Shown piece by piece: positions 43,546 to 52,623 of a stretch of 64,000 nucleotides of DNA. Each line of letters begins with the position of its first letter. Positions within the stretch are counted from its first letter, which is position 1. Made by a program: the position numbers and the translations under genes. The notes under the pieces were generated by a model that was not told the DNA's origin, searched no databases, and worked only from the letters and a program-made list of their open reading frames with translations. Source of the DNA: Flavobacterium sp. 140616W15 (GTDB taxonomy: Bacteria; Bacteroidota; Bacteroidia; Flavobacteriales; Flavobacteriaceae); NCBI RefSeq assembly GCF_003668995.1, contig NZ_CP033068.1:3782001-3846000 (forward strand), in the 5' to 3' direction.

Positions 43546-46500
43546 ATGAAACAATTAAAAAACTTACTTAGGAAGCCTTTTCTAATGCCGATCATTCTCC
43601 TTTTTTGGCTACCAAATATCCTACTCGCGCAGGAGAGTCAGACAAAAAAGACCATATCTGGAAAAGTTACTGATGACAAAAACAACTCCTTGCCTGGAGT
43701 TAGTATTTCTATAAAAGACACTAAGTATAATGCCGCAACCGATTTTGATGGAAATTATACTTTAACCTATATACCAAATGGTACGAATCAGACTATTCTT
43801 TTTTCTTACTTAGGATTTATAGAAAAAACGGAAGCTATCAATAATCGCAGTGAAATTAATGCATCGATGCAAGAAGAAACCAATAAACTTAATGAGGTAA
43901 TTGTTATTGGTTACGGATCTCAAAAGAAAAGCAATGTTACAGGAGCCATTTCATCTGTTAAGAAGGAAAGCATCGAAACACGAGCTACAACAAATCCAGC
44001 CGAAGCACTACAAGGCTTGGTTGCCGGAGTAAATGTTCAAAAAAGTGGTGGTGTTGCTGGAGCAGCTGTAAGCGTAAAAATACGTGGAGTAAATACTTTT
44101 GGAGCAACAGAACCTCTTTACATTATTGATGGGTTCCAAGGAAACATTAATACTGTAAATCCAACAAATATAGAATCTATGGAGGTTCTTAAAGATGGTG
44201 CGGCAGCAGCAATTTACGGATCTGTCGCAGCTAATGGAGTAATAATTGTAACTACAAAAAACGGTCAAAAAGAAGGAGTGAAAGTAGATTTTAGTTCATT
44301 TTTGGCTTATAAAAACACAGCAAAAACATTGGATTTATTAGATGCTGATGGCTATCGTACGGTACACAAAAGAATGTATGATGAGTATAATAAATATGCA
44401 ACTTCTCCTAAAGCTCTTCCAGCTTATATCACTAATCCATCAACTACCAATACCGATTGGCAAGACGAAGTTTTCCGTCCTGGGCTTACTCAAAATTATG
44501 GCATGGGCGTACAAGGAAGACAAGGTGATCTTAAATTTGCCTTATATGGTAATTATGTAAAAGAAAAAGGAATTGTTATCGATAATACTTTTGGCCAACA
44601 AACCGCTAGCGCAAGAGTTAGCTTTAAAAAATCAATCTTTGATGTAGATGGAAAAATGGCATACATTGGAACACAAAATGCATTACCTAATTTTCAACTT
44701 AGAGAAGTATATGCAATATCGCCTTTAGTCCCTGTTTACGATGCAAATGAACCTTACGGTTATGGCTTAACAAACAAAAATGGTTTACCTACTAATACTA
44801 ATCCTGTTGCCGAAGAACATTTTAAAAACAGCATGATAAAAGGTCAGGATATAACTGCAAATATTGCTATAACTGCAAACATTAGCTCTTGGTTAAAATA
44901 CAAAATAGCCTATTCTTATCGTGCAAAAAATGAGCAACAAACAGCGCATTTCCCACCTTATATTGCTAATCCAAAAGAAGCACATTTGTACCCATTGCAA
45001 ACCGAATTAAGATCATATTGGGATGAGCAAATATTAGACAACATTATAACAATTGACAAAACTTTTGGCAAACATACCTTTGGCTTGATGCTTGGAAATA
45101 CTATAAATGGAGTCTCTTCAAATTGGAATGAGGTAAGCGTAGAAGGAAAAACAACTGACTATTCTGTAGAGAACGGACAATTAGTATCAATTGATCGTCC
45201 CTCTGGATTTTTAGATCCAAATTTTGAAACTATTGGAGCAGGTAAAGGAGGAACATACTCAGCAGATGGCTCTAAATTTCAATACAACCGTCTTTCTTTT
45301 TTTAGCCGACTAAATTATTCTTTCAACGATCGCTACTTACTTCAAATGACGATTAGAAAAGATGGTTCATCTAAATTTGGAGAAGACAGTCGTTGGGGAA
45401 CTTTTCCATCTATTGCATTAGGATGGAAAATAGAACAAGAAGACTTTTTCCCTAAAGACTTTATCATATCAACTTTAAAATTGCGTGCTAGTTGGGGACA
45501 ATTAGGAAACGAAGCCGCTCTAGGGTATTACTCAGCAAATACATTAATTAGTACAGGAAACGGTTTAGGTTCTGGCTCTGTACAAGGTAACGGAAGTAAT
45601 CCTTGGCCTGGAAGTATTGCAAAAACGTTAGAGAATAGAAACTTACAATGGGAAACAACAGATTCTAAAAATATTGGTGTTGATTTTACCCTTAAAAACG
45701 GAAAAATTAGTGGTTCTATGAACTACTACCATAATGTAACTGACAATTTATTGATTACAAAAAAACTAGCTCCATCTGCTGGAATCGATGATCCTATTTT
45801 AAACGTAGGCAAAATTAGTAATAGCGGATTTGAACTTGAAGTTAATTACCGCGACCAGATTAATGAGTTTAAATACAATGTAGGTTTTAACATGTCTACC
45901 CTTAAAAACAAAGTAATCTCACTTGCAAACGAAGGTCAGACTATTTATGGTGAGGGATTAAAATATGGAGATGAGCATTTCCCTACTCAAGCACGCGTAG
46001 GAAATCCGATTAGTGGCTTTTATTTATACAAAACAGATGGTATTTTCCAATCTACTGACGAAGTAAATGCTCATAGTAAAAATGGTGTTTTATTACAACC
46101 AAATGCGCAACCGGGAGATATCCGATTTAAAGATTTGAATGGAGATGGTGTTATAGATGAAAACGACAAAGCATATGCTGGAACTGGATTACCAAAACTT
46201 GAAGCTAACATTAGTTTAGGTGCGAGCTATAAAGGGTTCGATTTCTCAGCTTTAATAGGAAGTGGCTGGGGCAACAAATTATATAACGGAAATAGATATT
46301 TCTATGAATCTATGAATTCTGGAACTAACATGCTAGCTTCAACACTTAATTCATGGACACCAGAAAACCACAGTAACACTCCTCGTGCCGTTTTGCAAGA
46401 TCCAAATGGAAACAGCCGTGAATCAGATCGTTTTCTCGAAAGTGGCGATTTTATAAGAATGCGTCAATTACAAATCGGATATACAATCCCTAATAAAATG

Positions 46501-46683
46501 TTAGGCGGAGCAAAATTAGACAAGCTAAGGATTTATGTAAGTGCGGAGAATTTATTCACCATCACAAACTACTCAGGTATAGATCCAGAATTCTCGCGTT
46601 CTTCTGTTCTGAATACAGGAATTGACCGTTTCGTGTATCCATTTACAAGAACGTTTGTAACAGGTGTTCAATACATATTTTAA
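43546..46683 (+). CDS. SusC/RagA-type TonB-linked outer membrane receptor
   Basis: The 1045-residue receptor imports oligomers through the outer membrane. After a signal peptide (about 1-28, ending LLAQ) comes a carboxypeptidase-like beta-sandwich (about 36-115: KTISGKVTDDKNNSLPGVSI, FDGNYTL), then the SusC signature with NEVIVIGYGSQKKSNVTGAI (about 117-136), the plug (about 137-250, with LYIIDG and GSVAANGVIIVTTK), and a beta-barrel ending GVQYIF. Together with SusD next door it forms a lidded importer. Substrate is inferred from the downstream enzymes, not from the receptor. Confidence 0.96.
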   Translation: MKQLKNLLRKPFLMPIILLFWLPNILLAQESQTKKTISGKVTDDKNNSLPGVSISIKDTKYNAATDFDGNYTLTYIPNGTNQTILFSYLGFIEKTEAINNRSEINASMQEETNKLNEVIVIGYGSQKKSNVTGAISSVKKESIETRATTNPAEALQGLVAGVNVQKSGGVAGAAVSVKIRGVNTFGATEPLYIIDGFQGNINTVNPTNIESMEVLKDGAAAAIYGSVAANGVIIVTTKNGQKEGVKVDFSSFLAYKNTAKTLDLLDADGYRTVHKRMYDEYNKYATSPKALPAYITNPSTTNTDWQDEVFRPGLTQNYGMGVQGRQGDLKFALYGNYVKEKGIVIDNTFGQQTASARVSFKKSIFDVDGKMAYIGTQNALPNFQLREVYAISPLVPVYDANEPYGYGLTNKNGLPTNTNPVAEEHFKNSMIKGQDITANIAITANISSWLKYKIAYSYRAKNEQQTAHFPPYIANPKEAHLYPLQTELRSYWDEQILDNIITIDKTFGKHTFGLMLGNTINGVSSNWNEVSVEGKTTDYSVENGQLVSIDRPSGFLDPNFETIGAGKGGTYSADGSKFQYNRLSFFSRLNYSFNDRYLLQMTIRKDGSSKFGEDSRWGTFPSIALGWKIEQEDFFPKDFIISTLKLRASWGQLGNEAALGYYSANTLISTGNGLGSGSVQGNGSNPWPGSIAKTLENRNLQWETTDSKNIGVDFTLKNGKISGSMNYYHNVTDNLLITKKLAPSAGIDDPILNVGKISNSGFELEVNYRDQINEFKYNVGFNMSTLKNKVISLANEGQTIYGEGLKYGDEHFPTQARVGNPISGFYLYKTDGIFQSTDEVNAHSKNGVLLQPNAQPGDIRFKDLNGDGVIDENDKAYAGTGLPKLEANISLGASYKGFDFSALIGSGWGNKLYNGNRYFYESMNSGTNMLASTLNSWTPENHSNTPRAVLQDPNGNSRESDRFLESGDFIRMRQLQIGYTIPNKMLGGAKLDKLRIYVSAENLFTITNYSGIDPEFSRSSVLNTGIDRFVYPFTRTFVTGVQYIF

Positions 46684-46706
46684 TTCTATTCCTAAAAGAC
46701 ACAATC

Positions 46707-48206
46707 ATGAAGAAGACATTTTTTATACTATCCATTATAGGCCTATTAACTGTCGCTAGTTGTAGTGACTATTTAGACCAACAATCTCCCGATCAACTTA
46801 CTTCAAATAATTTCTGGAGAAATAAAGCCGATGCCGAATCCGCTTTGGCAGCAACATATTCGCAACTCGAAGGTGCTGTCGATCAATGGGCTTTTGCCGA
46901 AGTAAAATGGCCCGTAGAAGCCTATAGAGAAGATATTTGCGAACTAGGAAGTGATGCATTAAATTACCAAAGCTGGGTAGAACTTTCGACATTCACCTAT
47001 ACCAATGGTAATAGTCAATTTACTAGATATTGGACACTAAATTACAGAGGAATTAGTAATGCAAATCAAGTAATTGATAAGTTACCACAAGTTCCAACTG
47101 CAACATTAAATGATGCTGATCGCAAACAAATAGAAGCCGAAGCTCGTTTTTTACGTGCTTATTACCACATGAAATTGCTTCTTAACTGGGAACAAATTTA
47201 TATCAGAAACAAATATATAACTAAAGAAAGTGATTTAAGTGTTCCATTATCAACACGTGTTGAAACTTGGAACTTCATTACAAGTGAACTTAAAGCCGTA
47301 GCCGAAATATTACCACTTAAACAAACACAAGACAAAACCGGTCGTGCAACTAGTGGAGCGGCCAATAGCTACCTAGGATTTGCTTATTTAACAAGAGCAT
47401 ACGAAGAAACAGCCCAAAAACAAACATTCCTAAATGAATCTCTTGCTGCATTAAACAAAGTACAAGGATATGATTTGGTTAAAGATTATGTATCCATGTT
47501 TGATGGTACTACCAAAAATTCTAAAGAATCTATATTCGAACTACAATTCACAGAAACTACTGCCAATGGTGCATTTTACCGTAATGCACTCCACTTTTGG
47601 ATGGCTGCAGGAGAACTAGGCGGATGGGATGAAATTCTTCCGAGTACAATGCTTGTAAACGAATTTAAAAAAGAAGGGAAAATAGCTACCACAGGAAATT
47701 ACGACACTCGTCTTTATAGCACGCTTTTCTTTAAAGATCCTTATTTTAATGATTCAAACAATCCAAGAGTATTAGGAACTACTTACGATGATAAATTTGG
47801 TGATACTGACAAACCCGTATTCCGTAAATACATACCAAATACCCAAGAAAAAATGGATCAGGAATATACAGCAATCAACATTCCGCTTATGCGATATTCA
47901 AATGTATTATTGATGCAAGCAGAAGCACTGAACGAGCTAGGCCGTACGCCAGAAGCTATTCCATACATTAACAAAGTTCGTGATAGAGCCGATATGCCTG
48001 CAATGACTGGTACAACTGGTGATGAGGTAAAAGCTCAAATCGAACATGAAAGAATATTAGAATTTCCTCTAGAAAACTATCGCTTTTATGACTTACGTCG
48101 TTGGGGCAAAACAAAATCAGCACTTGATGCTGTAGGCCGTACTGGTTTTAATGCATCAAAAAACAATTTTTATCCAATTCCATTAACAGAGTTACAAGCA
48201 AATTAA
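46707..48206 (+). CDS. SusD/RagB-type surface lipoprotein
   Basis: The 499-residue surface lipoprotein captures the glycan for SusC. Lipobox VASC (cysteine about 19) precedes the family start SDYLDQQSPDQLTSNNFW. The TPR-like N-terminal half contains AEARFLRAYYHMKLL, and the C-terminal part carries the SusD hallmark ERILEFPLENYRFYDLRRWG (about 451-470). Length is typical. It follows susC by 23 bp. A terminator-like hairpin after it would favour higher susCD than enzyme expression. Confidence 0.95.
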   Translation: MKKTFFILSIIGLLTVASCSDYLDQQSPDQLTSNNFWRNKADAESALAATYSQLEGAVDQWAFAEVKWPVEAYREDICELGSDALNYQSWVELSTFTYTNGNSQFTRYWTLNYRGISNANQVIDKLPQVPTATLNDADRKQIEAEARFLRAYYHMKLLLNWEQIYIRNKYITKESDLSVPLSTRVETWNFITSELKAVAEILPLKQTQDKTGRATSGAANSYLGFAYLTRAYEETAQKQTFLNESLAALNKVQGYDLVKDYVSMFDGTTKNSKESIFELQFTETTANGAFYRNALHFWMAAGELGGWDEILPSTMLVNEFKKEGKIATTGNYDTRLYSTLFFKDPYFNDSNNPRVLGTTYDDKFGDTDKPVFRKYIPNTQEKMDQEYTAINIPLMRYSNVLLMQAEALNELGRTPEAIPYINKVRDRADMPAMTGTTGDEVKAQIEHERILEFPLENYRFYDLRRWGKTKSALDAVGRTGFNASKNNFYPIPLTELQAN

Positions 48207-48230
48207 TCCATTGAATTATTTTAATTTTTA

Positions 48231-48267
48231 AAAGAATAGCCCTATATTTCTTGGGCTATTCTTTTTA
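48231..48267 (+). terminator. Intercistronic hairpin between susD and the glycosidase genes
   Basis: The stem AAAGAATAGCCC / GGGCTATTCTTT with a 10-base loop followed by T residues. It probably acts as a partial terminator setting relative expression. Confidence 0.7.
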
Positions 48268-48357
48268 TCTACTGATTTCGTATTTCTCTATTAATCACTA
48301 TTTAAGAATCGAGAAATGTATCACAAACCAAAAACATTCAATAAAAAACGAAACAAC

Positions 48358-50364
48358 ATGGGCAAAAGGCAAATACTTTATATTCTTTTATTCTTTTTTA
48401 TAATACAGTTCAATTGGGCACAAAAAGACTTCCCTATTTTAGAATCTTCAAAAAACAGTATAAATTATAAAGGAAATCCAACAGAAGCTACAGATAGAAA
48501 ATCATTAGCTTTCTCTGATAAAGGTGCGTGGTTCGCATTTGGGTTCCTTGAACCAAGTGAAGTTAAAGCTGGCTTTTCTGGTCCTTTTTTAATGACCGAA
48601 GAAAATGGAGTTTGGCTAAGCCCTTCGTTGGTTTCATTACAACTTAATGACGAAAACAAACACGAAGCCATCAACTGGAAAAGTAGCTTGGTAAGTCAAA
48701 ATAGTTACAATAGCCATTTAGTACAACTATTTCAAAATGAAAAATTAGACGTAAAACAGCAACTTGTTTTTTTATCTGGTCATTCAGCACTACAAAAAAC
48801 AAGTATTACCAATAAAACTGGAAAAGTCATCACCCTTTACCCTTCTTATGATTCCAATATTTTCATAGACAACATCCAATTATCTAAAGAAAATAAAACA
48901 TTAAAAATTGTTTCTACAAAAAGTACTGCTATTGGACACATTCAGTTTCTTAATGCAACACCCGAAGTTGAAATTTTCAAACAAGGATATAAAGTTCAAA
49001 CTGAAAAACTAGTATTAAAACCAAACGAAACCAAAGACCTAATTGTTTCTCAAACCTTTATTTTTCCACAATATTCATGGAAAAATGAAAATGAAATCAT
49101 CGCAAAAACAACTTTCAATACACTCCTTAAAAACACCCAAAAAGAAAAAGAGAGTCAATTAGAACAATTAATTGCCAGAAAGAAATCAATTTACAAAGAT
49201 GCTACTTACTCTGATTTGGTTGCTAAACTAGTATTGACATTACAAAATAATACCAGAATTGCTGCCGAAGGATTAAAACACGGTGGACTTTTTCCTAGTT
49301 ACAATTACAAGTGGTTTCATGGTTTTTGGGCATGGGACAGCTGGAAACATGCGGTTGCGGTTGCCAATTATGACTCCGAATTGGCAAAAAACCAAATGCG
49401 TGCCCTATTTGATTATCAAGAACCAAACGGATTTATTCCAGATTGCATCTACAGAAACAACCTCCTCGAAGAAAACAATTACCGAAATACAAAATCGCCA
49501 CTTGCAGCATGGGCAATCTGGAAAATTTATGAAAAAACTAAAGATGCCAATTTTATAAAAGAGTTTTATCCAAAACTAAAATCATATCATAACTGGTGGT
49601 ACAAAGAACGTGACCATGATCAGGATGGTATATGCGAATTTGGCTCTACAGATGGAACATTGGTTGCTGCCAAATGGGAAAGCGGAATGGATAATGCAGT
49701 ACGTTTTGATGATAGTAAAATCTTAAAGAACGGTGATAAAGCCTATTCATTAGACCAGGAAAGCGTTGACTTAAATTCATTTTTATACGCCGAAAAGAAC
49801 TTTTTAAATAAAATGGCTCAAGTTTTAAAATTGAATGAAGAAGCTAAAAAATGGCAAGACGAAAGTGCAACATTAAAAGCTAAAATTCAAACTCAATTTT
49901 GGGATCCAACAACAGGTTGGTATTATGATACCACAATCGACGGAAAAACATTGATAAAAGCGATGGGATGTGAAGGATATTTACCAATTTGGGCTGAGGT
50001 TGCTACAGCCGAACAAACCAAAGCCATGAAAGAAAACATGATGAATCCTACTATTTTCAACACATATGTTCCTTTACCAACATTGGCCGCAAACCACCCA
50101 AAATTTAAACCAGAACGTGGCTATTGGAGAGGACCTATTTGGCTTGACCAAAGTTATTTTGGTATAAATGGATTGGAAAAATACGGTTATACAACCGAAG
50201 CAAACCAATTGGCACATAAACTCATTCATAATGCAGAAGGAGTTCTGGACAAAGGCACATCTATAAGAGAAAACTACCAACCGCTTACAGGAAAAGGAAT
50301 GGAAGCTTTTAACTTTAGCTGGTCGGCCTCACATTATTTAATGCTACTTTTAGAAGATAAATAA
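48358..50364 (+). CDS. Exported GH63-like (MGH1/YgjK-type) alpha-glucosidase
   Basis: Starting at ATG 48358 gives 668 residues with signal peptide MGKRQILYILLFFFIIQFNWA; an earlier in-frame ATG would place 14 charged residues ahead of it. A beta-sandwich N-terminal domain (about 25-260) precedes an (alpha/alpha)6 barrel (about 280-665). Barrel motifs are FHGFWAWDSWKHA (about 320-332), KWESGMDNAVRFDD (about 440-453; candidate acid Asp about 445), SVDLNSFL and RENYQPLTGKGMEAFNFSW (candidate base Glu about 638). These match clan GH-G enzymes such as GH63 YgjK rather than GH65 phosphorylases. Likely periplasmic exo-alpha-glucosidase; I recall Glc-alpha-1,2-Gal as a good ligand of YgjK. Confidence 0.8.
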   Translation: MGKRQILYILLFFFIIQFNWAQKDFPILESSKNSINYKGNPTEATDRKSLAFSDKGAWFAFGFLEPSEVKAGFSGPFLMTEENGVWLSPSLVSLQLNDENKHEAINWKSSLVSQNSYNSHLVQLFQNEKLDVKQQLVFLSGHSALQKTSITNKTGKVITLYPSYDSNIFIDNIQLSKENKTLKIVSTKSTAIGHIQFLNATPEVEIFKQGYKVQTEKLVLKPNETKDLIVSQTFIFPQYSWKNENEIIAKTTFNTLLKNTQKEKESQLEQLIARKKSIYKDATYSDLVAKLVLTLQNNTRIAAEGLKHGGLFPSYNYKWFHGFWAWDSWKHAVAVANYDSELAKNQMRALFDYQEPNGFIPDCIYRNNLLEENNYRNTKSPLAAWAIWKIYEKTKDANFIKEFYPKLKSYHNWWYKERDHDQDGICEFGSTDGTLVAAKWESGMDNAVRFDDSKILKNGDKAYSLDQESVDLNSFLYAEKNFLNKMAQVLKLNEEAKKWQDESATLKAKIQTQFWDPTTGWYYDTTIDGKTLIKAMGCEGYLPIWAEVATAEQTKAMKENMMNPTIFNTYVPLPTLAANHPKFKPERGYWRGPIWLDQSYFGINGLEKYGYTTEANQLAHKLIHNAEGVLDKGTSIRENYQPLTGKGMEAFNFSWSASHYLMLLLEDK

Positions 50365-50407
50365 TTTAAAGAATACCACAAATTCGATTAACTCAATACA
50401 ACCAAGA

Positions 50408-52543
50408 ATGTTCAAGCAAAATATATCATTAATCAAAATTTTATTTACACTATTGCTTATCGCAAATTGTAATTCGAATCCTATTTTTTCTCAAACTAAA
50501 AAAAACACAGCAACGGAGAAAAAAGACCCACAACGCTTTTTTTCAAAACCTGATTTAATGCAAATTGGTGTTTACTATTATCCTGAGCAATGGCCAAAAG
50601 AACAATGGGAACGTGATTTAAAAAACATAAAAAAACTAGGATTTGAGTTTACGCATTTTGCTGAATTTGCTTGGACTTATATGGAACCCGAAGAAGGTAA
50701 ATATGATTTTAAATGGCTTGATGACGCACTTGCTATAGCCGAAAAAAACGGTTTAAAAGTAATTCTTTGTACTCCTACCCCAACCCCACCAGCATGGATG
50801 GGAGATAAATATCCTGAAATTTATTTGGTAGATGCAAGCGGACGTCGCAGAGAACACGGTAATAGAGCTAATGTATCTATAACAAATGAAAAATACCGAG
50901 AATTTACAGATCAAATAGTTGCCGAACTTGGAAAAAGATACGGTAAAAATAAAAACATCATGGGTTGGCAAATCGACAATGAACCTTTAGGTACTGCCGA
51001 TTTCAGTCCTTCAGCTCGCAAAGCATTTCAAATTTGGCTTAAAGCCAAATACGGAACAATCGAAAAACTAAATACCGAATGGGTTGGGAATTTTTGGAGT
51101 ACCCGTTATAATAACTTTGAACAAATAGTTTTACCTAATGCTGAAATTTATTTTGAAGACAAATTAAGTCCGCATGCCGTTTTAGATTTTAAAAGATTTA
51201 CTTCTGATGCACAGGGGGAATATTTGAATAGACAAGCCGAAATACTTCGTAAATATGTTGATCCAAAACAATGGATAACAACCAACTTTACCAATGTAAT
51301 TTATGATGCCGACCCAAGGAGTGCTAATAAAATGGACTTCATTACCTATACGATGTATCCTGTAAGTGGACAAAATCCTTTGGGAGGAGATAGCTTTAGA
51401 ATGGGATCTCCTAACAAAATATCTGAAGCCAATGATTACTACAGATCAATAAGCGGTGTTACTGGTATTATGGAATTACAACCTGGACAAGTAAACTGGG
51501 CAGGGATTAACCCACAATTACAGCCAGGAACGGTTCATATGTGGATATCTCAAGCTTTTGGTGGTGGTTGTTCCTTTACTTGTACGTATAGATACAGACA
51601 CCCGCTAGGAAGTAGCGAAATGTACCATGATGGAATCGTAGGAACCGATGGCGTAACACTTACTACTGGTGGAAAAGAATTTGTACAATCTATCGAGGAC
51701 ATAAAATTGCTTCGTAAAGAATACAATCCGAAAGCAGTAATCCCTCAAGAAATTGCAAAAAGAAAAACAGGTTTTTTATGGAGTCATGAGAACCTTTGGG
51801 ATTTAGAAAATCAAAAACAAACCGAATTCTGGAGCACTTGGAGACATCGAAATATCTATACAACAGCTATAAAATCGACTGGTGCTCCAGTAGATTTTAT
51901 TACAGAAAATGATGATTTCTCTGCTTATCCATTTATCGTTGCTCCTGCTTATCAACTAATAGATCAAAAATTAGTAGACAAATGGACTAAATATGTTGAA
52001 AACGGAGGAAACTTAATACTTTCTTGTCGTACTGGTCAGAAAGATAGAAATGGACATTTTTTTGAAGCCAATTGGAGTGCGCCAATCGTACCATTAATTG
52101 GTGCCGATGTAGATTTTTTTGATATGCTTGTTGCTAATGTAAACGGAACAATAACTGCTGGTAATAATACTCATAAATGGAATACTTGGGCTGATGTCTT
52201 GAGTCCGAAACAAGGAACAGAAGTTTTAGCAACCTATGCAGATCAATTTTACAAAGGTAAAGCAGCGGTTATTACAAGAAAACTAGGCAAAGGAACTGTT
52301 ACTTATATTGGTGCAGAAAGTAAAGATGGAAATTTAGAAAGACAAGTAGTTCGTACTATTTACGAGCGTGCAAAAGTAGCTATCGAAGATTTGCCAAAAG
52401 GAGTTTTTATAGAATGGAGAGATGGTTTTTATGTAGGTGTAAACTATACAAATGAGCCTATAAACTTATCTATACCTCAAGGAAGCAAAATCCTTGTGGG
52501 ACAAAACCCTTTACAACCAGCCCAGGCTATTATTTGGAAATAG
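50408..52543 (+). CDS. Exported GH42-type beta-galactosidase
   Basis: The 711-residue enzyme has an N-terminal hydrophobic signal (about 1-29), a TIM barrel (about 45-430), a class-I-glutamine-amidotransferase-like trimerisation domain (about 440-640) and a small C-terminal beta domain, as in GH42. The catalytic acid/base is in IDNEPLG (Glu about 192) and the nucleophile in MELQPGQVNW (Glu about 356). The opening IGVYYYPEQWPKEQWERDL is typical. It should remove terminal beta-galactose in the periplasm. A LLLIANC segment could make it a lipoprotein, but Asn before Cys is a poor lipobox. It follows the GH63-like gene by 43 bp. Confidence 0.9.
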   Translation: MFKQNISLIKILFTLLLIANCNSNPIFSQTKKNTATEKKDPQRFFSKPDLMQIGVYYYPEQWPKEQWERDLKNIKKLGFEFTHFAEFAWTYMEPEEGKYDFKWLDDALAIAEKNGLKVILCTPTPTPPAWMGDKYPEIYLVDASGRRREHGNRANVSITNEKYREFTDQIVAELGKRYGKNKNIMGWQIDNEPLGTADFSPSARKAFQIWLKAKYGTIEKLNTEWVGNFWSTRYNNFEQIVLPNAEIYFEDKLSPHAVLDFKRFTSDAQGEYLNRQAEILRKYVDPKQWITTNFTNVIYDADPRSANKMDFITYTMYPVSGQNPLGGDSFRMGSPNKISEANDYYRSISGVTGIMELQPGQVNWAGINPQLQPGTVHMWISQAFGGGCSFTCTYRYRHPLGSSEMYHDGIVGTDGVTLTTGGKEFVQSIEDIKLLRKEYNPKAVIPQEIAKRKTGFLWSHENLWDLENQKQTEFWSTWRHRNIYTTAIKSTGAPVDFITENDDFSAYPFIVAPAYQLIDQKLVDKWTKYVENGGNLILSCRTGQKDRNGHFFEANWSAPIVPLIGADVDFFDMLVANVNGTITAGNNTHKWNTWADVLSPKQGTEVLATYADQFYKGKAAVITRKLGKGTVTYIGAESKDGNLERQVVRTIYERAKVAIEDLPKGVFIEWRDGFYVGVNYTNEPINLSIPQGSKILVGQNPLQPAQAIIWK

Positions 52544-52623
52544 GAGAAATATACTTTTAATTTATAGCTCCATTTAACACCAATGGCCTTAACAGATAAA
52601 AAACAACTTAATAAACAATACCA

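Noticed and set aside
48358..50364. Assignment to GH65, the family of animal glucosylgalactosylhydroxylysine glucosidase
   Set aside because: The ESGMDN and RENYQPLTGKG motifs fit GH63/GH37-type barrels better than GH65 phosphorylase-like ones.
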